The notes beneath the pieces were generated by a model. That model ran no database searches and was not told the origin of the DNA. It was given only the letters and a program-made list of their open reading frames with translations. Shown piece by piece: positions 1 to 12,568 of a stretch of DNA of 64,000 nt. Location of the stretch: contig CM033408.1 in assembly GCA_019426215.1 (NCBI GenBank), positions 21,272,375 to 21,336,374 of the forward strand, in the 5' to 3' direction. Position 1 is the first letter of the stretch, and each line of letters begins with the position of its first letter. The position numbers and the translations under genes were made by a program. This DNA is from Buddleja alternifolia (lineage: Eukaryota; Streptophyta; Magnoliopsida; Lamiales; Scrophulariaceae).

Positions 1-3000
1 ACAAGGAAGTTTCTCTTGCTTTAAAAATTAACAGCTCATATAGCAAGAGAAAGCTTCTAAGCATTCATGAAAACATTAAAGTTTTGCGGTATCCCGATCA
101 CTTGTCAACTGGAGTCTACTTATGGTAAGTTGTTTCTTCAGAATCTCAAAACTAGACTTAATAATGGAATTCCACTATACATTTCGAAAGTTGATTCAAT
201 CTTTTGTCAAATATTTAATAATGGCAATGTATGCAGGTCTCACCATGAAAAGCTTGTTATTGTAGATCACAAGATTTGTTATATTGGAGGGCTAGATCTA
301 TGCTTTGGCCGTTATGATACAACCGAACACAAAGTAGGTGATTTCCCTCCTTTCTTATGGCCTGGAAAAGACTACTATAATCCAAGGTAAATTATTTTTC
401 ATTAACATATGAAACTTGTAAATATATTGGAACTCGGAATTGATAATAGGTTCAATTATGAGAATATCACAAGATTCTTTGATTTAACATTTCAATTTGG
501 ACTTTAACTAATTATTGGATTTATTAAAAAGCCACAACTAAAATTTGTTTAGTCTCACCTTTTTTCATGCCATGTACTATGCTTGGATATAGGATTCTAG
601 TGAGGAAAAGGTATGGAAAACATTAAAAACTAAAATTCATGGCATTTTTTTTTGGATGAAAGAAGTATCATACTTTTTTTTTTTTACTTTCTATATAATG
701 TATTATCAGAAACAACTGAATAAATGTATATCAATTACTACCTCATGTAACAGTATTTGTAGAATCCATTTCCTTTGTATTGTCCTCCATAGCCAAATAG
801 AGGGAAATATTTTCTTGAGCATCTTCTTCGCTAAAATCAAAGGACCAAACACAGCCTTGATATATGGGCTATAACGGAAAGTTCCCATATTATATATAAT
901 AAACAAAAACAGATAAAATCATGGCAGCATCCAATGGATGCAAACAACAAAAACGGTTAACGACAGAATTGAATGCTTTACCTGATAGTACTTTGATTTT
1001 ATCCTAACAACTAAATTCATGCTTGCATTTTGATACATTTGCTTCATTCCATGGATTATGCAGAGAATCAGAACCAAATTCTTGGGAAGACACCCTGAAA
1101 GACGAACTGGACCGAGAGAAATATCCTCGGATGCCGTGGCACGATGTTCATTGCGCCGTTTGGGGACCTCCCTGCAGGGATATTGCTAGACATTTTGTGC
1201 TGCGTTGGAACCACGCAAAGGTTTGCTTTTGTACTTCTTAATGGAATTCTGAGCAAGTTTTAGTCACTAATATATTTTCACCATCGATCAGAGAAGCAAA
1301 GCACCGAATGAACAGAAAATACCATTACTTATGCCTCAGCATCAAATGGTTTTACCACATTACATGGGAAGAAGCAGGGAGATAGACATCAAACGGAATA
1401 TCCCTGAAGAAATCAGTAGAAAGGATTTTTTTTCAGCACAAACACCACCTGAAGACGTCCCACTGCTTTTACCTCATGAAGCTAATGATTCAGTTATGGA
1501 AAATAAATCTAATGGCTTCAACTTGAATGAATATTATGAGACTGAGCTGAATGGGCACTCTGCAGATAGTTCATTTTCTTATCAGAATTCCAAATATCCA
1601 AGATCTTTTCCAGACAACAGAAGAAGTTCCATCAAGTATCATGATAGTGCAGATCTCCAAAGTGCAACATTAACGGAAACGGTCTCAGATTGGCAAGAGC
1701 AAACCTTTCAGGTCATATCAGCCAATGAAGTTGCAGAAGTTGGTCCACCTAGTTTATGCCGTTGCCAGGTTAGCCATAAATATTGGAAGTTATTATGATG
1801 TTTTTATAATTCGTCATGGACTGAACTTTTTTGGCGTGACAGTTCTGCTATCTCTCTCTGATGAGGAGGAAATTGTTTCTACATTATGTGTTTTAAAGGT
1901 TTACCTAAGAAATAGTAAAAGCTTTTGTAATAACATTAACTATGCTCTAGGTTGCTTACTGCATAGAAATGTTGTGCTTAATAGAGTCAAATAGTATGTG
2001 TTTCATGAGCTTTAACTTTGTAAGTTCAGTGACATATTTGAACGATGAAACTATATACATATTCATCTAATGAGTGTAAGTCCACCAGAAACAAGACAAT
2101 AACTCTATGCTAAAGCGAGTCTAGCTAAGCCCATTTGTTACAGTATGTGTAAGAAATGAGTTGGCCTATGAGCAACTGAGCTGGATTAATCAAGCATGGA
2201 AGTTTCTCGTAAGAATAATTTTAATCTTAGCATAATCAATGATTCAGTTTCAACATCATTATACATACAATATCACTACATATTATATTCTTAGTATGTT
2301 TGATTGATATAGGTTGTCAGAAGTGTCAGCCAGTGGTCTGCTGGAACGAGCCAAACTGAAGACAGCATTCATAGAGCTTATTGTGCTCTCATTGAGGAAT
2401 CAGAGTACTTCATTTACATTGAGGTGAAATTTTATATACATTTAATAAGGAGGAATTATGGCATTTCTGCAATCTTCAGTATGTCATTCTCCTTTTGTGG
2501 AATCTTTGAAAATAGCATTGTGTTGGAAGGTTAGGTTGGATCAGAAATTTGACTAAAACAGATTATCTACCTGGTGTGCTGTTCCTTATTTTACAAATGT
2601 GAGGTTAACGATTTCTTAGATAAAAGGTACAATCACCTTATGCAATATAGTTCAACAACTTAACATTCCCTTAACATTTCCAATAAAAAATGACAGTTAC
2701 GAAAAAAATCTGAATATTATTGCAAGTCCGCTTACTAACTAGCATACTGATCCACTATCATCTATTTCTTTCAGTTATGCTTTTCCCCTATCTGGTTTAT
2801 CAATAACCAAATGAATATTTTCCATGTATAAAGTACAGATTCCAATGGCTTGGGGCAACCTTCCCGACCACAAATCTTCTTTCTTAAGGTATTAACCTGC
2901 CAAAACACAAAAGATGTAACAATTTTTCTTTTCTAGGTGTCAAAGTAATAATTAATAATAAAGCGAAATAAAAATGAAAATGGGTAAAGAAATAGTGGGT

Positions 3001-6000
3001 TCCATCTTTTCTATGGTTACTCCTGAAAATGGTGAGATATGCTCAATTCTTCAGCTACACAGTGATGATAGAACAAAGAAATGAATGGACTTACTTAAAA
3101 TAGTATCCTGCATAACGTGGCCAGTAAGATTGATTTAGTAAAGCTTTCATTCAAGTTTAATATCTTCCTAGAATAAAAAGTTATCGAGCTAGATCTTTTG
3201 CTACTGCATGGCTTCTGTAAGAACTCGTATTTCTTATTGTGGCTTGTTTGCTATTCAGCGTGCATTGCTTACCCTCATATAGAATGAGAACATAGTATAG
3301 GTACTTTCTTAAATCATCTGTTCCTACCTCCTCCGTATTTAGCATTAATTTGATACTGTAGTGCTGAATGAATTCTTCAATTTATTGCTTATACACTGTC
3401 TACTTCCAGAATCAATTTTTCATATCCGGCCTTTCAGAAGACGAAGTTATACAAAATCGTGTGCTTGAATCTCTTTACAACCGCATAATACGGGCTCATA
3501 GAGAGAAGAAGTGCTTCAGAGTCCTAATTGTCATCCCACTCTTACCTGGATTTCAGGTAACAGCTTCCTGCTAATGAGAATTCAATCTCGTATCTATTTT
3601 TTCAATGTTTATGACACACTTTTCCATAAATAGGGGGGTGTAGATGACAGTGGTGCAGCTACTGTTAGAGCCATAATGCATTGGCAGTATCGTACCATTT
3701 GCAGAGGAGAAAGTTCAATACTGCAAAAGCTTTGCTCAAAGCTGGGTCCCATTACGCATGATTTCATATCTTTCTTTGGTTTAAGAACTTATGGCAGACT
3801 TTTTGACGGCGGTCCTGCAGTTACAAGTCAGGTACGTTTTGTTCAACTTGTTTCTAAATTTTCCGTAGTCTCTTTTACAATGGCACAATGCTCCTATGAA
3901 TTCATGCTGAAAGATCTCCAATATTCGCCAGGATGAATAATACAGTTTTAATGACATGTCAACTTGTTCAATTTTTTTTATGTAAATGCATTAATTTTCT
4001 ATATTTGGAGTAATCTCTAAAATATATTACTATTTGTTAGAGCTTTTCCATCATCAGTACAGTATGACATCCAGAACCTGTATGTGAACCTAGCAACGTA
4101 TCTTTGTCTCCCTCATTGCCATTTAGTTCTGAGATAGACACTTTGAACAAAGCAATTCTGCTTTCTAACCTAAACTGATCTTTTTCTTGTACAGGTTTAT
4201 GTTCACAGTAAAGTGATGATAGTAGATGATCGCCTTGCTTTAATTGGATCGTCCAACATAAATGATCGGAGTTTGCTAGGGTCAAGAGACTCAGAAGTGA
4301 GTATCTTCCCCATGGGTTTGATGATTTATGGACCATTCTTCAATGACAATAGGTTGAGATTCATAAGTATAGTTGCAGCTGTAAGAGGATAAGTTTTTGG
4401 GGGGACCAAAGCTTATAGGAACATAACTAATTTTCACCTTTTGCTTTCTCATATTTCGACTGAGATGTCCCCAACCGACCCAATTCTTACAATGACTTCC
4501 TTGCGGATGGAATTTCTTTGAAAATCAAAAGGTTGACTTGCATACAGACATACCTACATACGTTCATACAAGCATACACATGTATATTTACATATAGAGT
4601 CATGTGCATGTATATGTTTTAATTGGTTGATTATCAGCAAATTGATCATATCTATTTTATTCATCTTATTATTCCTAATGTCTATTAAATAGTCACCTAA
4701 TATCTATTTCCGAGTATCTCATGTTTTGATGTGTGTTATCCAGATCGCGGTCCTTATAGAAGATAACGAGTTTGTTGATTCATCGATGAATGGGGAACCA
4801 TGGAAGGCTGGAAAGTTTGCTTTTAGTCTTAGACTTTCTTTATGGGCAGAGCACCTTGGTCTACATACCGGAGAGGTGAGCATAGTCTACACCTAATTTA
4901 GTTCAACTACACGGCTTCTTACTCTCTCTTATTTATATTTTTACCTGTTATCATATGTTTTTAAATATCTTGTTGAACTTTAAAATTTTCTCCCATTCCA
5001 GATTGCTGAAATAAATGACCCAATAGCTGACTCAACATACAAGGGTCTTTGGTTAGAAATTGCTAAGGTAAGAAAATTATTATTTAGATTATGTAGGTAG
5101 TTTATCCTTTTGTATGGTGTTGAAATATATATCGTACTCGTAGGATATTTCATACTCTTAGGAAAATGAAGTTTTAATTTCGTTCATTTATTTACTTATA
5201 GACACATTTAGCATGCATGTTTATTAGATTTAGAGATACTATCTTTAATATTAAGTGTGAGTATGATTACAATAAAATACCATCAACGTCGAGAAGTGTT
5301 AGTTTTAATTCCTTTTGCCAGATATACTTCTCTCGTATAAAGTCAACAAATACATCTCCTGAATGCCTATTGTGCCCCTCTATAGTTCGACTTTTGGCAT
5401 CACTTACTTATTCCATGCATTGCGTGACTTAAAACACAAACAATGGCGAAGAGAAATGGCAATTATGCATCCTTAGCAATTGAAATACAAATATGATTTG
5501 CCAGTATAACACTATCAACATTTCTTTTACTTGAAGTTTTTGAATTTGAGCCATTCCCAAATATCTAAGAGCTTGTCTTATGTTGTTCAAGAAGTCCGCC
5601 GGAAATCCTTTATGAGGCAGAAGGAGTGTTATTTTAGTTTTGCTTTGCTACACTGTCGCAACATTATGCTTATTTCTCCTATTCTTTCCTGACGTTTCCT
5701 TTGAATGAGTTTTTTTCCTTTTCATTTTCTATTTATACTTGACAGTCGAATACAACAATTTACCAAGATGCCTTTTCTTGCATCCCCAGCGACACCATCC
5801 ACTCCAGGTGCCTTACTAGCAAACCCAAATTCTTGTTTCATCTCATTTTTGTCTTTTTACTTTTCACAAATATCATTATTTGTTCATTACAATGAGTTTC
5901 AGATCTGCACTTAGACAAAGTATGAGCCATTGGAAACAGAAACTTCGGCACACAACTATTGACTTAGGAGTGGCTCCCGAAAGACTTGAAGTGTACGAGA

Positions 6001-6155
6001 ATGGAGAAATTGTGATTGTGGACCCAATGACAAAGTTAAAATCCATTAAAGGTCACCTCGTTTTGTTTCCATTGGAGTTCATGAGTCAAGAAGAAGATCT
6101 GAGACCGATGTTTATTGAGGGTGAGTTTTATGCATCTCCTCAAGTGTTCCACTGA
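1..6155 (+). CDS. PLDZETA: Phospholipase D zeta (PX/PH-PLD type), C-terminal 12 exons
   Basis: Hydrolyses phosphatidylcholine and related phospholipids to phosphatidic acid; the plant zeta class acts in membrane traffic, root growth and phosphate-starvation lipid turnover (family knowledge). Exons: 1-124 (5' end outside the window), 237-386, 1064-1220, 1292-1768, 2313-2423, 3410-3556, 3634-3831, 4195-4296, 4744-4875, 5002-5067, 5746-5807, 5903-6155. All introns are GT-AG and all phases agree, giving 658 residues and a TGA stop. The first HKD motif (HHEKLVIVD) opens exon 237-386 and the second (HSKVMIVDD) lies in exon 4195-4296. The family tail YASPQVFH closes the protein. Exon 1292-1768 carries the long variable Ser/Asn-rich linker between the two catalytic halves. 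The N-terminal PX and PH domains are upstream of the window. It cannot be a C2-type PLD, because the sequence around both HKD motifs is of the PX/PH class. I cannot say whether it is zeta1 or zeta2. Confidence 0.96.
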
Positions 6156-6260
6156 ATTTATACAAACGAAGATAATTTTTTCTTCAATTGATGTAATTAT
6201 TTATAGAAATGTATGAAGTTATATGAGGAAGTACTAGGATGAATTAATTGTTGTATGCAG

Positions 6261-6266
6261 AATAAA
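6261..6266 (+). terminator. Probable poly(A) signal of PLD zeta
   Basis: A canonical AATAAA lies 106 bases after the stop codon in AT-rich DNA, the usual distance for a plant 3' UTR. No transcript evidence is available, so the site is inferred from position and motif only. Confidence 0.45.
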
Positions 6267-6723
6267 ACAGACCATATTTGGTCCATTATAGGAAGATATT
6301 ACCATTGTCACCCTAGGATGTAATGTAAACTTAGGTTATTTGATCAGTTTTAGATTATTTCCATCTTTTTGTTTACTTTTTAACTATCTCGAGTTGCTTT
6401 TCCACTGGCTATTTGGAACTTTGGATTTGGTGAAGGAAAGACTAATAAAAATTATTTTCTTCATTTCCAATAACATAATTTTGTGCTTTACTTTGTAATT
6501 GAAAATGAAAAATGAAGTATTTTTCTTATGAACTATGTTTTCTTTTCTGTTGATGCAATAGAAAAGACTACAATATATACTACTTATGCTACCAAAATTA
6601 GATAAAATAAAATCCTATGATATTAGATAAGTTAGGAATAAGAAATCCTTGTGAATCCTTAAGAATCAGTCACTATCTAATCCCAAAAAATGTGCAATTT
6701 TATCTAGCTTTCCAACACTCCCC

Positions 6724-8206
6724 TCAAGCTGATGAATGGATATCAATCATTCTCAGCTTGGTTACATTTGACTCAAATCCTGTTTTTAACAATGCTTCGG
6801 TGAGAATATTAGCTTCTTGCAACTTCATAGGAATTTAATGCAAGTTAATTGAACCACTTTGAATCTTTGACTTGATGGAGTTCCGGTCAATTCTTACATG
6901 CTTCATTCCAATGTTTTAAAAATCGGACCGGCTATCGAACCGGAAAATCTACTGGTTCAAGGTTTACTGGTCGGACCGTGGTTCAATCGTGGTCGGACCG
7001 GTAATCTCATAAATATGATATAAATAATTATTAATATATTAAAATTAGATAAATAATGATAAAATACATAAATATGCACCAAAAATAAAAATAAAAAAAT
7101 CAATCCTTAAAAATTAAGCATCCACAAATGATTAAATACATCAATATTTACAATGCATTTTTAGAAATTTATTGATTTAAGAGCACTGAATCGCTTGTCA
7201 ATCCTTATAGGCATTTCATTCTCATAAGTATTCAACAAATAAAGATGCAAAATTTGACAAAATATTTGCTACAAGAATTGCAGATATTGCAATAGCACCA
7301 CACTCACAAAGTTATAAGTCCCTTTTTGATTGTTATTTATAATTGCATAAATGGAGAAATTCCCTCTTTGTTTTGTTGTTATAATTCTTGAATTTCTTTT
7401 AACAAATAATCAAAATATCAAATATAACTAATCAATTTGTGTGAGAGTAAAAGACAGAGTTAGAAATAGAGATAGAAAGAAAGAAAGAGGACGAATGAAC
7501 TCAAGTAAGCAGGGAAAATATTGTTTATCTTGTTCATTTGCTTGCATAGAAGGAAAAAAGAAGAAACTCACACAAAGGTCAAAACCCACAACAAACGTGT
7601 TTGGTAAAAAATAGGGATTTTAACCAACTAATTGCACTTATGAAAAACCGTCCGATTTTTGTGAACCAGTCCCGGTTCGACCGGTTCAGTGGTCCAACCG
7701 CGAGTCAAACGGTTTTGGCCGGTTTTTGGACTATACCGGTTTTAAGGTTCGAATCGGACCGTTATATGTCCCGGTTGGCGGTCCGGTCTGATTTTTAAAA
7801 CACTGCTTCATTCGATCATGCTGAATGGGATTGTGTACAATGCCAATAGTAGACTTGCTATCATTATATAACTTCATTGGGACTACTTGTAAAGGTATCC
7901 CTAGTTCCTTCAGCAGCCTTTCTAGCCAAATCAACTCGCAAATCCCCTGACCAATAGCTCTATATTCAGCCTCTTCGCTGCTTCTTGCAACTACGATCTG
8001 TTTTTTTACTTCTCCAAGTCACTAGATTACCCCATATTTTTGTACAATACCAGTAGTAGATTTAGTGTCAATTGAACCTGCCCAATCTGGATCTGCGTAT
8101 CCTTCAACATCCATTCTTTCGTTCTTCCTAAACAACAATCTCTATCCTGGAGTTCCCTTCAAATACCGTAAAATCTGATTTACTGCTTCAAGATGCTTTA
8201 GATTTT
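6724..8206 (-). pseudogene. Copia RNase H / polyprotein C-terminus, degenerate
   Basis: The minus strand carries recognisable copia RNase H text. One piece (7934-7806) includes LYNDSKSTIGI and NPIQHDR, and after the hAT-type gap the C-terminal stretch includes HVRIDRNSIK and ANILTEALLKTGFE. In-frame stops and frame changes occur at both ends and the reverse transcriptase is absent, so it cannot make the enzyme. It lies 0.6 kb past the PLD zeta stop on the opposite strand. Confidence 0.8.
6909..7805. mobile_element. Non-autonomous hAT-type element, 897 bp, 8-bp target duplication CTTCATTC
   Basis: The left end is CAATGTTTTAAAAATCGGAC and the right end, read inverted, is CAGTGTTTTAAAAATCAGAC, so the terminal inverted repeats match at nearly every base. 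CTTCATTC flanks both ends (6901-6908 and 7806-7813). Eight-base duplications and CA(R)TG termini are typical of hAT elements. Both ends are rich in CCGGT and GGTTCRA motifs, and the middle is AT-rich with no coding capacity. It interrupts a copia RNase H sequence, which confirms insertion. Relatives lie at 9235-9950 and 44886-45333. Confidence 0.9.
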
Positions 8207-10137
8207 TGTAAATAAATGATTAAAATAAAGCTTGATTACGAACGGACGTGAAAAGTACAAAGCAAGGATAAGCAATTGATTGAAACTTCGAGAGAGGTAA
8301 CTAGGGCGCATGTTATGGCTCAATTTGATGTGTTATCTTTATAACGTAGCTTGTCGAATTATTAGACCTATGTTGCTATGGTGGAAAATCCTATGATGAT
8401 AACTACCCAATCTCTCGGGATAGAAATCATATGTCTAAATAACGGTCCCCCTAAATATGTCTATTTGGGAATCTAATTATCAAGCACGCATTCACAATTA
8501 GAAATTCCTCAACTAAGGTCAACTTACTTCACCTGGGAATCTCTACCTATGTCCAGGGCAATTCCTATTAAATGGGTTATGTTGCGAATTTCTTGCACCC
8601 TAGCTCAATTTTCTTTCAAAACATTAACCTAGGCAATTTATCAAACACATGATGATCAAGCACATGTAAGTAAAATAAGCACAAATTCACAACACCTAGA
8701 AACAGATGAATTAATTCAAACAAACAACTATTATAAAGATACTTCACAAATTGACCTACACATGGCTCTAGTTTTACAAATTTAGCTCATAGTCAAAGGT
8801 AAAAAAGAATCTACGGCAATCATATTCATGTTCATAGACAAAGATGTAATGAAAGCAATTAAAAACTTCCTAAAACACTTGATTGATCATGAATTCCGGT
8901 TGAAGGCTTCAATCTCTTGCAATTCTTCTTTCTTACTCTTCCAAAATGGAGTAAAAGTGTGGTTCAAGTCCCAAGAAAGCTCTAGAATATCTCAAAATCC
9001 AACTCTTAGACCCTCCTTTTGATCTAGTATTTATTGGCTTCAAAATTCGCTAAATCGGCGCCCAAGCGTGATAAGAATGGCGCCTAGGCGTGATGATCTG
9101 GCAAAGCAAAAGTGGCTGGAGCAAGGGATCAGCGCTCCAGCGTGGAGAGGGCGGCGCTCGAGCTGGGTATTGTGTAGCTTCAACTCCTTTTCTTGCTCGT
9201 TGGCGCCTGGGCGCGAGGTAATGGGAGTGCGAAGCAATATTTTGAAACTCGGACCGTTCATCGAACCAGAAAATTGACTGGGTTAAGGGCCACTGGTTCT
9301 ACCGTCGAGTCGACCACGATCAAAGCGGTGATGTCATAATTATGTAATAAATAACATTTATTATACTAATAATATTACCAAATTGTTAATTATTATAAAT
9401 AAATTTATAATATATTATAAATATATTATTTAATGTAAAGACCAACTTAAAGCCATTTGTCTTCTATTTTGACTAGAAAATGAATCTGCAAAAGAAAAAA
9501 AAGAAAAAAGAAAAGAAAATATAAAGGCAATAAACCCTCAAACCTTTCTTCTTCATTTTCCGCCTCCGTCAGGTCTATACTTCTTTCTTCTTCTTTTCAT
9601 TTCTTTCCACTTTTCTTCCTTTTTTTTTATAATTCTAATCTTCTCTTCTTTTGTTTACTTATTTTTTTCATCTCTTAAACTACATTTTCTAGAAATAACT
9701 TCTTAAAAAAACTGAAATTTGAAAAAAATGGGTGAAGAGAAGACATGACAACCTCTGATATTTATGTTTTATGGACTGCCCGGTTTGACAAACTGTAGAA
9801 CGGATTGGGTTTTACGGTCGAAGCACCGGGTCAAATGGTTTCCGAAAAATAGACCGATTTTTAGTGTTGTGCGGTTTTATGATGTTGGCTGGATTGACAT
9901 TAGCGCAGGTCGCCGATTCCGGCCGGTCTGGGTTGGGTTTAAAAACATTGGTGCAAAGCATTTTTGGGCAAAACTTGTTTTACGTGTCGTTTTTTCGCCC
10001 TTTCTTCGATTGCATCAATTTAAGGCCTGAAATCTCTTAATGCACGAATTAAATATATAAGTGACACGAATCAAGCAATAAATGAATCTAAAAGACTAAA
10101 ATGAAGGCTTAAAAATACGTGAAAATGACTCTTATCA
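8207..10137 (-). mobile_element. Truncated LTR of a gypsy-type (Athila/Tat-like) element
   Basis: This stretch is homologous to the complete solo LTR at 42961-44274. Shared landmarks are the TAGGGCRCATG motif, a run describing the same AT-rich body, a GC-rich array of GGCGCC words (9057-9217 here) and the closing GACTCYTATCA. On the minus strand the LTR begins TGATAAGAGTCATTTTC. The left end is cut off against the copia remnant, and the hAT-type element 9235-9950 interrupts it. A polypurine-like tract immediately outside (10138-10151) shows that this is the 3' LTR of a minus-strand element. It has no protein-coding content. Confidence 0.72.
9235..9950. mobile_element. Non-autonomous hAT-type element, 716 bp, 8-bp target duplication GTGC(G/A)AAG
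   Basis: The left end is CAATATTTTGAAACTCGGAC and the inverted right end CAATGTTTTTAAACCCAACC, followed inward by AGACCGG. The duplication is GTGCGAAG on the left (9227-9234) and GTGCAAAG on the right (9951-9958), with one mismatch from later mutation. The middle is AT-rich and pyrimidine-rich with no transposase. Its ends are more diverged than those of the copy at 6909-7805, so it is probably older. It is inserted in an LTR. Confidence 0.85.
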
Positions 10138-10951
10138 ACACCCACAAACTTATCAATCGCTCGTCCTGGAAAAATGAAAGCCATAAAAAAATAATTTCAA
10201 TCATCAATCAAGGGAAAAATGAAAAGAAACTACCTAACTCACTTTTGTGGAGTAAAATTGCACTTAGCACGTGCAATAAGCCTTTAAACCTTTAAGTTAC
10301 CTCAAAGGATGAGTTTTTGTCTCGTGAGGGTTTGCATACGATACGCCCATAAAATTCAAGGAATTTTTCAGCTAAAACCAACTAAGACAACTCGAGATAA
10401 GAGACTACGAAATAATGGCACGAATCATCGATAATTAAGCTAAAAAACATATACACTTATAAAGAAATGCTCATTCAACACCTAGAATCAAATCAATTTC
10501 CAAAGGGTGTAGTGAGATACGATCTAAGGTATTATGATCGAGTGGCATCCTTACCACATTCGGGAATATTTCCCATATCTTTCAACTTTCGATAGATCAT
10601 AGAGTTCATCGAATTATAGAAAACTTAAAGTTCATAACTGCATTTCATTCCATACACTTTAGTTCAATTTATGCACTTAAATCAATTGACATTTGCCAAG
10701 CTTGCAAACTAATCAATTTCATTCCAAAATAAGACCAAGTGCAATGTTCTACCCCTTAGGTTTTTCTTGCCACCCATGTATCCGGCTTTGGGTCAAAAAC
10801 TCCCAAACCGGTCGGTTTTAGGGTGCTAAGTGTCAAAACACTCGTACTAACTTCATTACTTGAGTGGCAAAGGGCACAGAATAGAACTAGGTCTATCATT
10901 CAATTCATTCAAAATTGGCTTGAGCAAAGCTCAAATTAGCTCAACGAGTAT
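10138..10951 (-). other. Non-coding 3' internal region of a minus-strand gypsy-type element
   Basis: Adjacent to the LTR 8207-10137. On the minus strand it ends in AAGTTTGTGGGTGT, which resembles a polypurine tract. No open frame longer than about 60 codons and no recognisable protein. A solo LTR (10957-12500) splits it from its continuation at 12506-12568, after which a different LTR begins. Assignment rests on position next to the LTR. Confidence 0.5.
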
Positions 10952-10956
10952 AGTTT

Positions 10957-12500
10957 TGTTAGGAATTTCATGTTAGAAGTTTTGATGATGACAATTAAGT
11001 TTTTGTTAGACCCCAAAAAAGTTGTAAGTTTATTTTCGTAGAAAACTTGTATAGGCTTTGAAGCGTTAGACTTGTAATAGATTTATTAGGCTTTGTTATC
11101 TTACTTTAGAGTGTTAGGGAAAATAGTCTTAGGTTGAGCGTCTGATGATTTCTGAGTGAGTTTATCAGTGGTAAAGTTCGAAGACTCAAGCGCCTGATCT
11201 CAGAAGATAGATACAGTCTCCAAGCGTCCACTTTGGCCAGCTATATCAAGCGTTACCTTATGGGACAGAAGTGATTTCACCTGAATTTACTTCTAAGTCC
11301 AGAAGGAGTTTAATGCAAATATTCTCAAAGCATTAAATACCAACGGGTATTAATTTCAAATGCATTAAATGTTGATAAGAGCATTTAATATGATAAGTAA
11401 TGTCAGACGTACGGAGAAGCCACCCTATTGGACTGTCAACTATCTCAGACTGCAGCACCAACTTTCGTGCAGCAGATTTTCAGGAAAAAGGACAAAAGCT
11501 GTTCACTCGCGAAAGTGAGAGACACGCGCCAGTGCATGTGTCAAACGGACACTTTCTCCAAGAATACCTATAAATAGGACTTCAACAACAAACAAAATAT
11601 ATGCGAGAACAATTTTATCAAGCAAAATTGCTGTTGCATTAAAATCTCATTCCTTAAACTCTCAGAAAAGCCAGAAAATTCAAGAAACATCCTACTTGCT
11701 TTTCTTATATTCCTGAGACAGTCAACAAATATCTCAAACATTCTTTTTGAAGAAACCAGATTCCTACTGAGATATTACCAAGTTGTTTGAACTTCATCAA
11801 AATCAAACAAACCTTTTAGAAAATCCCATCCAAGCCTCGCGATCTGTGTGAAGTCAAAGTTGGATACTTGCATCATTTCTGGGTGAAAGAAGCAAGAGGG
11901 TTGAAGTGATTTGAAGCAGAAATCTGTGTGATCAAGGAGCTCAAGTCATCGACATCCATCTCTCCCTAATTTGTAGAAGATTCTGTGTGATTCTTTGAGA
12001 ATCATTTTAGTGGATTGCCTCCAAGTGCAAAGGAGAAGAAGGACGTAGTTGGGATTACACCACCCAACGAACCTTACAAATATTGTGTTATTTACTTTTC
12101 AGTCATTTCATTCATCTATCATATCATTGCATAAGTAAAACACAATCAAAAGCTAAGCAACTAAGAAACATCTTGTGACGCTAAAACTTTCAAAGAGAAG
12201 ACTCCAAAATCATTCCGCTGTGCTAACCCTGATTAAAAGAACTGAACGCTTAACCTACAAGGTCAAAGTATTCAATTCCTGAAGTCTAAGTTAACTTTAT
12301 AAAACAATCTTCATTAGACGCTTCACAAAGTCTCAAATATCTTATGTGAACGCTAAAGTGAAGCGTTAGACACTTCAAGCGCCTATCATTTCAAGCGTCC
12401 AAATACGTTTAATACGAAATCTTTTTGAAGTCGAAAAAGACTAAAGGGTCTATTCAACCCCCCCCTTCTAGACCCTTTCGTATGCCACTTGGGACCAACA
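10957..12500 (+). mobile_element. Solo LTR of a copia element, 1544 bp, 5-bp target duplication AGTTT
   Basis: The element begins TGTTAGGAATTTCATG and ends GGGACCAACA, with the TG...CA termini of an LTR. AGTTT precedes it (10952-10956) and follows it (12501-12505). No internal region is attached, so it most likely arose by recombination between two LTRs. It contains about ten short AAGCGYY or inverted AACGCTT words, a C-run near 12458 and no protein. The pre-insertion site can be read by joining the flanks. Confidence 0.9.
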
Positions 12501-12568
12501 AGTTTGTAGGTAATGGTACTTTGGTACCTCCAATAGTCGTTGACCTGACCGAATTCCTAAGGTCATAC

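Larger units (their letters stand above)
6495..8206 (-). mobile_element. Ty1/copia retrotransposon remnant (3' end plus LTR), split by a hAT-type element
   Basis: Read on the minus strand, 8206 to 7814 encodes the start of a copia RNase H domain and 6900 to 6727 its end, closing with the complement of TGA at 6724-6726. A purine-rich tract and an LTR-like start (TGTTGGAAAGC, complement ending at 6717) follow. The interruption from 6909 to 7805 is a separate element. The LTR's outer edge is uncertain; a TG near 6495 is my best guess. The right edge at about 8206 is a truncation against the next repeat. No matching duplication was found at the outer edges. Confidence 0.75.
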